DNA of 51,464 nt from Actinomycetes bacterium (GTDB taxonomy: Bacteria; Actinomycetota; Actinomycetes; Streptosporangiales; Streptosporangiaceae), in assembly GCA_021793235.1 (NCBI GenBank), contig JAJYTD010000030.1:1-51464 (forward strand). The letters are read 5' to 3'. Every line of letters begins with the position of its first letter. Position 1 is the first letter of the stretch. Shown here in pieces: positions 27,831 to 39,887 of this stretch. The position numbers and the translations under genes were made by a program. The notes beneath the pieces were generated by a model. That model searched no databases. It worked only from the letters and a program-made list of their open reading frames with translations, and was not told the DNA's origin.

Positions 27831-28136
27831 GCCGGGTCACCTCGGTTTTCTCTCGTTTCTAGAGGGCGGACGCCTGCGCAAGTTAGTAGGTTCCGCCCTG
27901 TTCGGCAACGCAAAGTGGCCCTTCAAGCGCTATTTCATCCAACTAAACACGTAGAGCAATCGAATGATTACCCAGTGGGAGTAAATTCGGGACTTTTGGC
28001 CCGGTTGACCATCTCTCGGATCGGCACCTCCACCTGCCCCCGCGCGGGCGACGCAAGTCCTGGCTCCGACGCCTTTCCGGGTTTAGGACTACCATTATCG
28101 GAACCCACTTTCTGACCGGAAGTGGTGAGCAGGAGG
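27831..28136 (-). other. pyrF-mihF intergenic region with AT-rich segment
   Basis: There is no supported gene in these 306 bases. Next to the pyrF stop a short hairpin (CCACTT with AAGTGG, 28102-28123) may end the pyr transcript. The part from about 27930 to 27990 is clearly AT-richer than its surroundings and probably carries the mihF promoter, which would allow mihF to be expressed independently of the pyr genes. No unambiguous -35/-10 pair can be chosen by eye. Confidence 0.45.
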
Positions 28137-28838
28137 TCAGGCGGAAGCAGCCTCTGCTCTTCGCAGCGCGGCCCCGATCGACGCCGCCGCGGCCCCCGGA
28201 TCGGCGGCCCGGGTGATCGGGCGTCCGATGACGAGCAGGTCCGCCCCTGAGGTGTACGCCTCCTCCGGTGTCGCCACCCGGGCCTGGTCCCCCTTGTCCG
28301 AGCCGGCCGGCCGCACTCCAGGAGTGATCAGGGTGACATCGGGGCCGACCTCGGAACGCAGCGAGGGGACCTCGTGCGGGGAGCAGACGAGCGCCCGCGC
28401 CCCGGACTCCACCGCGAGAACGGCCAAGCGCCTGGCCGCATCGGCGGCCGGTCCGCGCAGCCCGACCTCCTCAAGCGCCTCCTCCCTGAGCGACGTCAGC
28501 ACCGTGACCGCCGCGATCTGGGTGTTGGGAGCCGACTCGACCGCGGCCGCGATCATGTCCCGGCCCCCCGCGGCGTGCACGGTCAGGATCGCCGGCTTCA
28601 AACGGGCGATGTTGCGCACCGCCCCGGCCACCGTGGCCGGGATGTCGTGCAGTTTCAGATCGAGGAAGACCGAGACCTTGTTCCCACCGCGCAGCGTGGT
28701 GATCACCTCGGGACCGTAGCGCAGGTAGAGCTCCAGTCCCACTTTCACTGTGCTCACATGGGGGGCGACCGCGGACGCCCAGCGGGCGGCGATCTCGATC
28801 TCGGGTGCGTCGATGGCGACAGCGATGGGCGCGACCAC
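28137..28838 (-). CDS. pyrF: Orotidine 5'-phosphate decarboxylase
   Basis: The 233-aa TIM-barrel enzyme makes UMP from OMP. The catalytic Lys-Asp network is in FLDLKLHDIPATV, and the phosphate-binding motifs TPGVRPAGSDKGDQ and VIGRPITRA are present. It belongs to the short, Bacillus-like type. The GTG start at 28838 is preceded by AAGGAG with 7-base spacing. It is the last pyr gene of the minus-strand series; 247 bases separate it from pyrD, so an internal promoter is possible. Confidence 0.95.
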   Translation of the reverse strand: MVAPIAVAIDAPEIEIAARWASAVAPHVSTVKVGLELYLRYGPEVITTLRGGNKVSVFLDLKLHDIPATVAGAVRNIARLKPAILTVHAAGGRDMIAAAVESAPNTQIAAVTVLTSLREEALEEVGLRGPAADAARRLAVLAVESGARALVCSPHEVPSLRSEVGPDVTLITPGVRPAGSDKGDQARVATPEEAYTSGADLLVIGRPITRAADPGAAAASIGAALRRAEAASA

Positions 28839-29085
28839 GGGCGTTCTCCTTCGTATCACTGGGATGAGCAAGACAATGCGGCCTTCGCCGGAGGCGACGG
28901 TTCGCCGGTGATCAGCATGGGCACTGCCACGTGCGGTTCCCCGGTTGAGCCGGTTCATGCATGCAGCGGACAGGACATGCCTCTACGGCGCTCAGACGGC
29001 CTTAGCCGGTCAATCTCGAATCGCGGCTCTCCCCCCGTCTCCACGGATCAGAACGGCAGCACAAGCCGCCTGAGCGCGTCGACCG

Positions 29086-30033
29086 CTATCGGTTCGGCGC
29101 AGCTCCCCCATTCCGGTGAGCGGCACCGACGACCTCGGCGACCCGGGATACCCCGCGCTCCGCCAAAGCCTCCTCCAACTCGCGCAGGATGCGCACGCAA
29201 GCGGAGGGATCGGAGAAGTTCACTGATCCCACGGCTACGGCCGAGGCGCCGGCCGCGAGGAACTCAAGGGCATCGGCCCCGGTTCTCACCCCGCCCATAC
29301 CGATGATAGGGACATCCGGAAAAGCGGTATGCACTTCGTAGACACAGCCCACCGCGATAGGGCGGATCGCGGGTCCGGACACCCCGCCCATACCGCCGGC
29401 CACGGCAGGCCGCAGCGTTCGGGGATCGATCGCCATGCCCCGGACGCTGTTGATCATCGATAGGCCGTCAGCGTGCGCCTCGACACACGCCCCGGCGAGC
29501 GCGGTCAGGTCCGGGACGTCCGGGGCGAGCTTGGCGAAGACGGGAATGTCGGAACGGGTATTGGAACGCACCGCGTGCACGATCCGCGCCGCCTCAGCGG
29601 CGTCGTCGGCGAAGTGCCGCCCCTGCGCGGCCGGGTTCGGACACGAGAGATTGATCTCGACCATCTCCACGCCCTCGGCTCCGGAGATCCGCCGCGCAAG
29701 CTCCTGGTACTCCGCGACACCACTGCCCGCCACCGAGACCACGGCGCGCCCGCCTCGAGACATCAGCCACGGCAGGTCGCGTTGGAGGAACACCTCCACT
29801 CCGGGGCCCTGCAGCCCGATGGCGCTGACCATTCCGCTGGGTGTCTCGGCCATGCGGGGAGCGGGCCGACCCGCGTGCGGCTCCAGCATCACCGACTTCG
29901 TCACCACCGCACCAATCCGGGCGATATCGAAGAACTGCGCCAGTTCGCGACCGCTGCCCGCACAGCCGGACGCCGCCAGTACCGGGTTGTCCAACTCCAC
30001 GCGCCCCAGCCGAGTCCGCATATCGGGACTCAT
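29086..30033 (-). CDS. pyrD: Dihydroorotate dehydrogenase, class 1B catalytic subunit
   Basis: The 315-aa flavoprotein oxidises dihydroorotate to orotate. It has LDNPVLAASGCAGSG at the N-terminus, EINLSCPNPAAQG with the catalytic Cys of class 1 enzymes, FAKLAPDVPD, INSVRGMAIDP and the FMN phosphate loop GMGGVRTGADALEF. Class 1B is assigned because pyrK, the electron-transfer partner, is adjacent (28 bases upstream). It would pass electrons to NAD. ATG 30033 has GGAAGG upstream; the longer open frame is not supported. Confidence 0.95.
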   Translation of the reverse strand: MSPDMRTRLGRVELDNPVLAASGCAGSGRELAQFFDIARIGAVVTKSVMLEPHAGRPAPRMAETPSGMVSAIGLQGPGVEVFLQRDLPWLMSRGGRAVVSVAGSGVAEYQELARRISGAEGVEMVEINLSCPNPAAQGRHFADDAAEAARIVHAVRSNTRSDIPVFAKLAPDVPDLTALAGACVEAHADGLSMINSVRGMAIDPRTLRPAVAGGMGGVSGPAIRPIAVGCVYEVHTAFPDVPIIGMGGVRTGADALEFLAAGASAVAVGSVNFSDPSACVRILRELEEALAERGVSRVAEVVGAAHRNGGAAPNR

Positions 30034-30061
30034 CGCGCCTTCCGTCCTGCCACGGCCATGC

Positions 30062-30958
30062 TCAGCCTGCCTCCCGGTCCGCCACACCGCCTTCGCCGCT
30101 TTGCGCCTTCCACCCCGGCGCACCAAGGGCGTCGAACGGGATCGTGCCGATATCGTCGAAACGGACGCGCTCCCCGCGAAACACCGGCCCATCGACACAC
30201 GAACGCGCCATGCGGGTGATGCCGTCCTCCCCCACCACCGGGATCACACAACTCATGCAGATACCGGTGCCGCAGGCCATCGCCTCCTCCACCGACACCT
30301 GCACCGGAATGCCGTAGACACCCGCGATCGCTGTGACCTCCCGCAGCATCGGCATCGGGCCGCACGCATAGACCACGTCGGAACGGGCGTCCTCGATGAC
30401 CTGTCCGAGCGCGTCGGTGAGCCGTCCGCGCAAGCCGAAGGAACCGTCATCAGTGGTGAATGTCGCGGTCGCGGCGGCACGCCGCGCGGTGATCGCGCTG
30501 AAGACGCGGTCGGCGGAGGCGGCGCCGATCACGAAGTCCACCCGGCACCCCCTGCGACGCAGCGACTGCGCCAGTGGGAACAGCACCGCGCTTCCCGAAC
30601 CACCGCCGGCCAGGACGCAGTTCACCGGGTCCCGCGGCAGCGGGAAGGGGCGGCCGAGCGGCCCCACCACGTCGAGCAGATCGCGTGAACGGCGTTCGGC
30701 CAGCCACGCGGTCCCCTGTCCCCGCACCGAGAACAGGAACTCCACCGTGCCCCCGTAGTCGGGTTTGACGTCGTGGATCGCGAACGGTCGGCGCAGCAGC
30801 ATGCTCGACTGGTCTCCGCCGACCGCCACCGAGATGAACTGCCCTGAGCGGAACCGCTCCGCGACCTGGGGCGCCACGATCGTGATGGCGTAGTAGGCGT
30901 CCACCCGACGCACGGTGAGCACCGGGCTGCGCGTCTGCACCGGCCCGAAGTCACTCAC
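30062..30958 (-). CDS. pyrK: Dihydroorotate dehydrogenase electron-transfer subunit
   Basis: The 298-aa protein has a ferredoxin-reductase-like fold: an FAD-binding region (LLRRPFAIHDV), an NAD-binding domain (LAGGGSGSAVLFPLAQ, YACGPMPMLREV) and a C-terminal [2Fe-2S] motif with cysteines in CGTGICMSC and ARSCVDGP. It shuttles electrons from PyrD FMN to NAD. Two GTG starts are close: 30958 with GGGAGG (chosen) and 30970 with GGAGGA, and both spacings are short. It lies between carB and pyrD. Confidence 0.94.
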   Translation of the reverse strand: MSDFGPVQTRSPVLTVRRVDAYYAITIVAPQVAERFRSGQFISVAVGGDQSSMLLRRPFAIHDVKPDYGGTVEFLFSVRGQGTAWLAERRSRDLLDVVGPLGRPFPLPRDPVNCVLAGGGSGSAVLFPLAQSLRRRGCRVDFVIGAASADRVFSAITARRAAATATFTTDDGSFGLRGRLTDALGQVIEDARSDVVYACGPMPMLREVTAIAGVYGIPVQVSVEEAMACGTGICMSCVIPVVGEDGITRMARSCVDGPVFRGERVRFDDIGTIPFDALGAPGWKAQSGEGGVADREAG

Positions 30959-31162
30959 CGTGCCTCCCACGCTCCTCCGGCTTCTCCTGCGGTAGGAGCG
31001 CCGATCCCGGCGCCGGCAGGCCCGGCTTCGCAGCCGAGCCCCCGCCAGGGCCGGCGGTGGTGCGGCCGGACCGGCCCCAGCACTCCCACGGCACCGAAAC
31101 TCTCCCCGCCTCCCCAGACATCGGAACCACTCGCCTAGCCTCGCCCTCCTCCGCGGGTGTTC

Positions 31163-34465
<3,303 letters not shown>

Positions 34466-34474
34466 GGTGGTCCT

Positions 34475-35629
34475 CTACGGCTCGACCGGCTGTGCGGTGT
34501 GGGCGGACATCAGGTCACAGAACGCGTCGAAGAGCCCAGCGGCGTCGTGCGGGCCGGCTGCGGCCTCGGGGTGGTACTGGACGCTGAACGCGGGCCTGTC
34601 CAGCAACCGCAGCCCCTCCACCACGTTGTCGTTGAGGCCGATGTGGCTGACCTCGGCGCGCCCGTAAGGCGTGTCGAAGGGGGCGCCGGTGGGCGCGTCG
34701 ACGGCGAAACCGTGGTTGTGGCTGGTGATGTGCACCCGCCCGGTGTGCACGTCGCGTACCGGCTGGTTGACGCCGCGGTGGCCGAACCGCAGCTTGTAGG
34801 TGTCCAGTCCGAGCGCGCGGCCGAGGATCTGGTTGCCGAAGCAGATGCCGAGCAGCGGCCGCCCCGCCTCCAGTACGCCGCGCATCGCGGCTACGGGCGC
34901 GTCGGCCGTCGCCGGATCGCCGGGGCCGTTGCTGAAGAACACGCCGTCGGGTTCCAGAGCGAGGATGTCCTCTGTGGTGCTGTCGGCCGGCAGGATGGTG
35001 ACCTCGCAGCCGCGCTCGGCAAGGCGCTGCGGGGTCATCGCCTTGATACCGAGGTCTACGGCGGCGACGCGGAACCGGGTCGGTACCCCTTGGGGCGGGC
35101 GGAGAGTGTAGGGCTCGGCCGTTGTGACCTCTCCGATGAGATCGGCGCCGACCATGTGCGGGGTGGCCATGACGCGCTCACGCAGCGCCTCGGGGTCGGT
35201 CTCCACCGTACTGATGGCCGCGCGCATGGCGCCGCGGTCGCGCAGGTGGCGGGTGAGGGCGCGGGTGCCGGGCATCGCGATACCGACGACGCCCTGGCGG
35301 CGGAGTTCCGCGTCGAGAGTGCCCTTGGCCTGCCAGTTGGAAGGGAAGCGGGCGGGTTCGCGTACGACGTATCCGGCGACCCAGATCCGTCCGGACTCAG
35401 GGTCGTCGTCGTTGACTCCGGTGTTGCCGATGTGCGGGGCGGTCATCGCCACGATCTGGCGGTGATAGGACGGGTCGGTGAGGGTCTCCTGGTAGCCGGT
35501 CATGCCGGTGTTGAACACGATCTCGCCGAACGTCTCCCCCTGCGCGCCGAAGGACCGCCCGCGGAACACGCGGCCATCTTCGAGCACCAGCATCGCGGGC
35601 ACGGCAGGGCTTGCTTGTGGTGAATTCAC
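34475..35629 (-). CDS. carA: Carbamoyl-phosphate synthase small subunit
   Basis: The 384-aa protein has the N-terminal CarA domain ([26 protein letters not shown]) and a C-terminal class I glutamine amidotransferase with the nucleophile in [15 protein letters not shown] and the catalytic His-Glu in [10 protein letters not shown]. It supplies ammonia to CarB. The GTG start at 35629 overlaps the pyrC stop (GTGA), so the two are coupled. A very long open frame through pyrC on the same strand is a GC-bias artefact and does not move the start. Confidence 0.97.
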   Translation of the reverse strand: MNSPQASPAVPAMLVLEDGRVFRGRSFGAQGETFGEIVFNTGMTGYQETLTDPSYHRQIVAMTAPHIGNTGVNDDDPESGRIWVAGYVVREPARFPSNWQAKGTLDAELRRQGVVGIAMPGTRALTRHLRDRGAMRAAISTVETDPEALRERVMATPHMVGADLIGEVTTAEPYTLRPPQGVPTRFRVAAVDLGIKAMTPQRLAERGCEVTILPADSTTEDILALEPDGVFFSNGPGDPATADAPVAAMRGVLEAGRPLLGICFGNQILGRALGLDTYKLRFGHRGVNQPVRDVHTGRVHITSHNHGFAVDAPTGAPFDTPYGRAEVSHIGLNDNVVEGLRLLDRPAFSVQYHPEAAAGPHDAAGLFDAFCDLMSAHTAQPVEP

Positions 35630-36933
35630 TGGATCTTTCCCTTGAGAACCGTCGGGGCGCCGCGCAGGAAAGTGGCGACCACCCGACCGGGCACACGCAT
35701 CCCCTGATACGGGGTGTTCCGACTCTTGGAGGCCATCGCCGCCGGGTCGATGTCGCGCTTCGCGCCCGCGTCGTACAGCGTAACGTTCGCGGGCTCGCCC
35801 ACGGCGATCGGACGACCGTGTCCGGTGAGGCGGCCGATGCGGGCGGGCGCGATCGACATGCGATCGGCGACCCCCGCCCAGTCGAGCATGCCGGTGTCGA
35901 CCATGGTGTGCTGGACGACCGACAGGGCGGTCTCCAGGCCCACCATCCCCATCGCGGCGTTGGCCCACTCGGCCTCCTTGGCCTCGATCGGGTGCGGAGC
36001 GTGGTCGGTGGCCACGCAGTCGATCGTGCCGTCGGCGAGTCCTTCGCGCAGCGCGTGGACATCCTCGGCGGTGCGCAACGGCGGGTTGACCTTGTATATG
36101 GGGTCGTAGGTTTCGGCGAGCTCGTCGGTGAGCAGCAGGTGGTGCGGGGTGACCTCGGCGGTCACATCGCAACCGCGGCCCTTGGCCCAACGGAGGATCT
36201 GAACTGAGCCCTTGGTGGAGACGTGGCAGACGTGCAGGCGCGACCCCACATGCTCGGTGAGCAGGCAGTCGCGTGCGATGATGGCTTCTTCGGCGACGGC
36301 CGGCCAGCCGGTCAGGCCGAGCCGGTCGGAGACGACGCCTTCGTTCATCTGGGCGCCCTCGGTGAGCCGCGGCTCCTGGGCATGCTGGGCCACGACTCCG
36401 TCGAACGCCTTGACGTACTCCAGGGCGCGGCGCATCAGCAGCGCATCGGAGACGCACATGCCGTCGTCGGAGAAGACCCGCACGCGGGCGACCGAGTCGG
36501 CCATCGCACCCAGCTCGGCCAGGTGCCGCCCGTCGAGGCCGCGGGTGACGGCCCCCACCGGCTGCACGTCGCAGTGCCCGGATTCGCGGCCGAGCCGCCA
36601 GACTTGTTCGACGACACCGGCCGTGTCGGCGACAGGGTCGGTGTTGGCCATGGCGTGCACGGCGGTGTAGCCGCCCATCGCGGCGGCTCGGGCGCCGCTG
36701 GCCACGGTCTCGGCGTCTTCGCGGCCGGGTTCGCGCAGGTGGGTGTGGAGGTCGACCAGGCCGGGCAGGGCGATGAGCCCTTCGGCGTCGACGGGCTCTG
36801 CGTCGTCGGCGGTCAGCCCGGTACCGATGTCCGCGATGACCCCATCGCGGATCAGGATGTCGCCCGGGTCGCCTCCGGCGATGCGCGCACCGCGGATCAG
36901 GTAGGCCGATTCGGCCTCGAGCGTCTTGTGCAT
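35626..36933 (-). CDS. pyrC: Dihydroorotase
   Basis: The 435-aa amidohydrolase cyclises carbamoyl aspartate to dihydroorotate. It has the metal site [18 protein letters not shown], the active-site ANTDPVADT, conserved histidines in [10 protein letters not shown] and the catalytic Asp in [10 protein letters not shown]. It is the type I, PyrB-associated form. ATG 36933 starts 5 bases after the pyrB stop, and its own stop overlaps the carA start by 4 bases, so the translation of pyrB, pyrC and carA is tightly linked. Confidence 0.97.
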   Translation of the reverse strand: MHKTLEAESAYLIRGARIAGGDPGDILIRDGVIADIGTGLTADDAEPVDAEGLIALPGLVDLHTHLREPGREDAETVASGARAAAMGGYTAVHAMANTDPVADTAGVVEQVWRLGRESGHCDVQPVGAVTRGLDGRHLAELGAMADSVARVRVFSDDGMCVSDALLMRRALEYVKAFDGVVAQHAQEPRLTEGAQMNEGVVSDRLGLTGWPAVAEEAIIARDCLLTEHVGSRLHVCHVSTKGSVQILRWAKGRGCDVTAEVTPHHLLLTDELAETYDPIYKVNPPLRTAEDVHALREGLADGTIDCVATDHAPHPIEAKEAEWANAAMGMVGLETALSVVQHTMVDTGMLDWAGVADRMSIAPARIGRLTGHGRPIAVGEPANVTLYDAGAKRDIDPAAMASKSRNTPYQGMRVPGRVVATFLRGAPTVLKGKIQ

Positions 36934-36938
36934 TCCCC

Positions 36939-37874
36939 TCAGTCCCCCTGATTCCCGATCGCGGACCCGGAGCCGCCCAGCAGCAGGTACAGCACGGCCA
37001 TCCGCACACTGACCCCGTTGGTCACCTGTTCGTTGACGGTCGACCGCGCGGAGTCGGCGACTTCCGCGGAGATCTCCATGCCCCGGACCATCGGTCCCGG
37101 GTGCATCACGATGGCACCGTCTTGCAGCCGCGCGAAGCGGTCCCGGTCGAGCCCGTAGCGGCGGCTGTACTCGCGGGCGGTCGGGAAGAAGGCGTCCTTC
37201 ATGCGTTCGGCCTGCACGCGCAGCATCATCACGACGTCGCTCTTGGGCAGCACCTCGTCAAGGTCGTAGGAGACGGCGCAGGGCCAGGTGGGCACCGACA
37301 CCGGCATCAGGGTCGGCGGGGCGACCAGGGTGACCTCGGCGCCAAGGGTGTGCAGGAGCAGCACGTTGGAGCGCGCGACCCTGCTGTGCAGGATGTCGCC
37401 GACGATGGCCACGCGCAGCCCGTCCACCCGCCCCATGCGTTCGCGCATGGTGTACACGTCCAGGAGCGCCTGGGTGGGGTGTTCGTGCGTGCCGTCGCCG
37501 GCGTTGAGTACGGCGCCGTCGACCCAGCCGGCGAGCCGGTGGGCGGAACCGGCCGAGCCGTGCCGGATGACGACGCCATCGGCCCCCATGGCCTGCAGGG
37601 TGAGTGCTGTGTCCTTGAGGCTTTCGCCCTTGGAGACGCTGGACCCCTTGGCGGAGAAGTTGATGACGTCGGCCGACATCCGCTTGGCCGCGAGTTCGAA
37701 GGAGGTGCGGGTACGCGTGGAGTCCTCGTAGAAGAGGTTGACCACGGTGCGTCCGCGCAGCGTGGGGAACTTCTTCACGGAGCGCCCGCTGATCCGGGCG
37801 AGCTCCGCGGCGGTGTCGAGTACCAGGACGGCCTCATCACGCGTGAGGTCTCCTGCGGAGAGCAGGTGCCGCAT
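36939..37874 (-). CDS. pyrB: Aspartate carbamoyltransferase catalytic subunit
   Basis: The 311-aa enzyme joins carbamoyl phosphate and aspartate, the committed step of pyrimidine synthesis. The carbamoyl phosphate motif [18 protein letters not shown], the SSVSKGES loop, [10 protein letters not shown] and the aspartate-binding [10 protein letters not shown] and MHPGPMVRG are present. No pyrI regulatory subunit gene is nearby. ATG 37874 overlaps the pyrR stop by one base (TGATG), so PyrR synthesis and PyrB translation are coupled. Confidence 0.97.
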   Translation of the reverse strand: MRHLLSAGDLTRDEAVLVLDTAAELARISGRSVKKFPTLRGRTVVNLFYEDSTRTRTSFELAAKRMSADVINFSAKGSSVSKGESLKDTALTLQAMGADGVVIRHGSAGSAHRLAGWVDGAVLNAGDGTHEHPTQALLDVYTMRERMGRVDGLRVAIVGDILHSRVARSNVLLLHTLGAEVTLVAPPTLMPVSVPTWPCAVSYDLDEVLPKSDVVMMLRVQAERMKDAFFPTAREYSRRYGLDRDRFARLQDGAIVMHPGPMVRGMEISAEVADSARSTVNEQVTNGVSVRMAVLYLLLGGSGSAIGNQGD

Positions 37875-38503
37875 CAGCGGTGGTCCTCCTCACCGGGGCG
37901 GGGCCGGGCCGGGCCGATCAGCACGGCGTCCCGGCCGTCGAGCTCGTCGAGCAGGACAGCGACGTTCTCGCGGAGCGAGGTCGGCAGGTTCTTGCCGACG
38001 TAGTCGGCGCGGATGGGCAACCTGCGGTGGCCGCGGTCGACGAGGATGGCGAGCTGGACCGCGCGCGGGCGGCCGAGGTCGTTGAGGGCGTCGAGCGCGG
38101 CACGCACGCTGCGGCCGGAGAAGAGGACGTCGTCGACGAGGATCACGACACGGCCGTCGATGCCCTCGGCGGGGATCTCGGTGCGGCCGAGGGCGCGCGC
38201 CGGGGCCATACGGAGGTCGTCGCGGTACATGGTGATGTCGAGCGAGCCCCAGGGGATGTGCCGGTCCTCTACGCGTTCGATGCGCTCCGCCAGCCTGCGC
38301 GCGAGGGGAACGCCGCGGGTGGGGATGCCCAGCAGCGTGACGTCTTCGCCGCCTTTGGTGCGCTCCAGCACCTCATGGGCGATCCGGGTGAGCGCCCGGT
38401 CGATTTCGGAGCCTTCGAGTACGGCTCGTGTCGGTCGGAGGTCTCCGCGTCCGGGCGGAGCACCGACCCCCTCATCACTGTCCGATACTTTTTTTGCACA
38501 CAA
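37874..38503 (-). CDS. pyrR: PyrR bifunctional regulator / uracil phosphoribosyltransferase
   Basis: The 209-aa protein has the PRPP motif [22 protein letters not shown] and the PyrR-type DITMYRDDL and [17 protein letters not shown] segments. PyrR binds pyr mRNA when UMP is high and can salvage uracil. The start is TTG at 38503: no ATG or GTG lies before the conserved [12 protein letters not shown], and GGGGGAA precedes TTG at about 7 bases. A run of seven A follows in codons 3-5. A PyrR-binding-loop-like hairpin abuts the ribosome binding site, so translational autoregulation is likely. Confidence 0.93.
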   Translation of the reverse strand: MCAKKVSDSDEGVGAPPGRGDLRPTRAVLEGSEIDRALTRIAHEVLERTKGGEDVTLLGIPTRGVPLARRLAERIERVEDRHIPWGSLDITMYRDDLRMAPARALGRTEIPAEGIDGRVVILVDDVLFSGRSVRAALDALNDLGRPRAVQLAILVDRGHRRLPIRADYVGKNLPTSLRENVAVLLDELDGRDAVLIGPARPRPGEEDHR

Positions 38504-38518
38504 AGTAATTCCCCCTTC

Positions 38519-38536
38519 CCTGCCTCACTGGACAGG
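38519..38536 (-). promoter_or_regulatory. PyrR-binding-loop-like hairpin at the pyrR ribosome binding site
   Basis: On the minus strand CCTG and CAGG close a loop reading TCCAGTGAGG, close to the known PyrR recognition loop (CCAGAGAGG type). GAAGG and the GGGGG ribosome binding site follow at once, 3 bases from the stem. PyrR bound here would block ribosome access, as described for mycobacterial pyrR leaders. Confidence 0.65.
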
Positions 38537-38778
38537 CGTTAAAGGATGTCGGACATGTTCACGCTATCAGCGCCACCCTTCCGGGTGATCAGACAGAGGC
38601 GCCAAACACGGGGAGAATATGACATTAGTCACGCTAATTCCCATTGAGCCTGATTCCACCGCCGCGGCGGCCAACCCGGGCGGCGGCGCCCTGACACCCG
38701 CGGAAGGCCCGGAAAAGCTTGCGTCATCGGGCTTGTAGGCTGCGGGCGCACCACGAATCGCCCGCATCGCTCCCGGAA

Positions 38779-38792
38779 TGAGAGGCCTCTCA
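38779..38792. promoter_or_regulatory. 14-bp palindrome upstream of bldD
   Basis: TGAGAGGCCTCTCA is a perfect palindrome that touches the first BldD-box-like site. It is a candidate operator; no regulator can be named. Confidence 0.35.
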
Positions 38793-38807
38793 CTTACGCA
38801 CAGTTTG
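38793..38807. promoter_or_regulatory. BldD-box-like site 1
   Basis: CTTACGCACAGTTTG fits the published BldD consensus NTNACNCWGNGTNAN at 7 of its 9 specified positions by eye. It is the same 11-base core (TTACGCACAGT) as site 2, in the opposite orientation, about 215 bases before bldD. Confidence 0.5.
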
Positions 38808-38866
38808 GCCACTGATTAGTCGCGTTTCCGCCCAACGGCTTGACCTGGAAACCGAACAGCCTTACC

Positions 38867-38881
38867 GTCACTGTGCGTAAT
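38867..38881. promoter_or_regulatory. BldD-box-like site 2
   Basis: Read on the minus strand, ATTACGCACAGTGAC fits the BldD consensus at all specified positions but one. It lies about 140 bases before the bldD start and forms a perfect 11-bp inverted repeat with site 1. Confidence 0.55.
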
Positions 38882-39021
38882 CAATCTGGGCGGAGCTGCT
38901 CCGGACACTTCTCGCGGAACGTCACACGGCCCGCTTAACGGGAAGGCTCGGTCGCAACCGGGCGAATTCGGAGCACACCACCCGCACCAGCCACCGCCAC
39001 GGCCGGGGAGCGACGAAGAAG

Positions 39022-39516
39022 ATGCCATCCGAATACGCGAAGTCCCTCGGCGCGCGCCTGCGTGCCATCCGCACCCAGCAGGGACTCTCCCTGCACGGGG
39101 TAGAGGAGAAGTCCCACGGCCGCTGGAAGGCCGTCGTGGTCGGCTCCTACGAGCGCGGTGACCGCGCGGTCACCGTACAGAAGCTCGCCGAGCTCGCCGA
39201 CTTCTACGGTGTTCCGATGTCGGAACTGCTGCCGGGAGGTGCGGCGCCGACCCCGCTGGGCCCCACGCCCAAGCTCGTCATCGACCTGGAGCGTATGCAG
39301 CAGCTTCCGCAGGAGAAGGCGGGGCCGCTCGCCCGCTACATCGCCACCATCCAGAGTCAGCGCGGCGACTACAACGGCCGCGTGCTGTCCATCCGCCAGG
39401 AGGACCTGCGCTCGCTCGCGGTCATCTACGACCGCTCCCCCGGCGACCTGACCGAGGAGCTCATCAGTTGGGGGGTCCTGGACCCCGAGGCGCGACGGGC
39501 GGTGGACGCCTTCTAG
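39022..39516 (+). CDS. bldD: Developmental regulator BldD
   Basis: The 164-aa protein is a BldD orthologue. The N-terminal helix-turn-helix (about 5-70; LGARLRAIRTQQGLS, SYERGDRAVTVQKLAELADFY) binds DNA, and the C-terminal domain binds tetrameric c-di-GMP. The c-di-GMP motif is present as Arg114-Gly-Asp116 and RQED at 125-128 (RQDD in Streptomyces, so one Asp-to-Glu change). BldD represses sporulation genes during vegetative growth and usually its own gene, which fits the two box-like sites upstream. It is divergent from the pyr operon and is followed by a 48-bp palindrome. Confidence 0.96.
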   Translation: MPSEYAKSLGARLRAIRTQQGLSLHGVEEKSHGRWKAVVVGSYERGDRAVTVQKLAELADFYGVPMSELLPGGAAPTPLGPTPKLVIDLERMQQLPQEKAGPLARYIATIQSQRGDYNGRVLSIRQEDLRSLAVIYDRSPGDLTEELISWGVLDPEARRAVDAF

Positions 39517-39568
39517 GCTGACCTGGATCTCTTCGTCCATGCCCCCTTGCCCCAGGGGCACGTACCGC

Positions 39569-39616
39569 GACGTCGAAGGCCGCGTACCCGGGCCCGGGTA
39601 CGCGGCCTTCGACGTC
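39569..39616. terminator. 48-bp perfect palindrome, probable bldD terminator
   Basis: Two 24-base arms (39569-39592 and 39593-39616), beginning GACGTCGAAGG and meeting at CCCGGGCCCGGG, are exact reverse complements with no loop. The RNA would form a stem of about 22 bp 52 bases after the bldD stop. No T tract follows, so termination is plausible but unproven. Confidence 0.6.
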
Positions 39617-39875
39617 TGCACCAGACGGACACCCGTCCGGCAAGGAACGAACGCGGCCGGGCAAGGGGCTTCCCCTCCCCCTGCCCGACCGCTCTGCGCA
39701 TCCGCACACTGGGGGCGGATGCGCGCCTGCGGGACTCCGCAAGCTCAATCGAACATGCGTTCGAGCAATGTCAGTTAACCGCATTCGACCCGCGTTCGTC
39801 AAGAACGGCCGACCGCCAAAACACCGTCCGCGATACCGCGGAAAGGCTCCGGACCAGTGCGGGGCGATAGCCCCA

Positions 39876-39881
39876 TAGAGT
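39876..39881 (+). promoter_or_regulatory. -10-like box of leaderless acetyltransferase gene
   Basis: TAGAGT is followed by six bases and the GTG start, with no ribosome binding site. Confidence 0.5.
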
Positions 39882-39887
39882 GGCCCT

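Larger units (their letters stand above)
38504..39021. other. Divergent regulatory region between pyrR and bldD
   Basis: No gene is supported in these 518 bases. They hold the PyrR-loop-like hairpin near pyrR, a 14-bp perfect palindrome (38779-38792), two inverted BldD-box-like sites (38793-38807 and 38867-38881) and the bldD leader. A short frame across 38935-39028 has no family likeness. Confidence 0.6.
39517..39887 (+). other. Intergenic region after bldD
   Basis: These 371 bases have no supported gene. They hold the 48-bp palindrome at 39569-39616 and, at the right end, the TAGAGT box of the acetyltransferase. The frames over 39464-39895 on the minus strand have no recognisable content. 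Confidence 0.6.

Noticed and set aside
34475-37009. 844-codon open frame on the minus strand running through pyrC into carA
   Set aside because: Only the carA part (from 35629) has family similarity. The rest is an Arg/Pro/Ala-rich shadow of pyrC, produced by GC bias.
38490-38503. Reiterative transcription control at the run of seven A/T in pyrR
   Set aside because: The run lies inside the coding sequence as A in the mRNA, not as a T run at the transcription start, so the known UTP-sensitive slippage mechanism does not apply directly.
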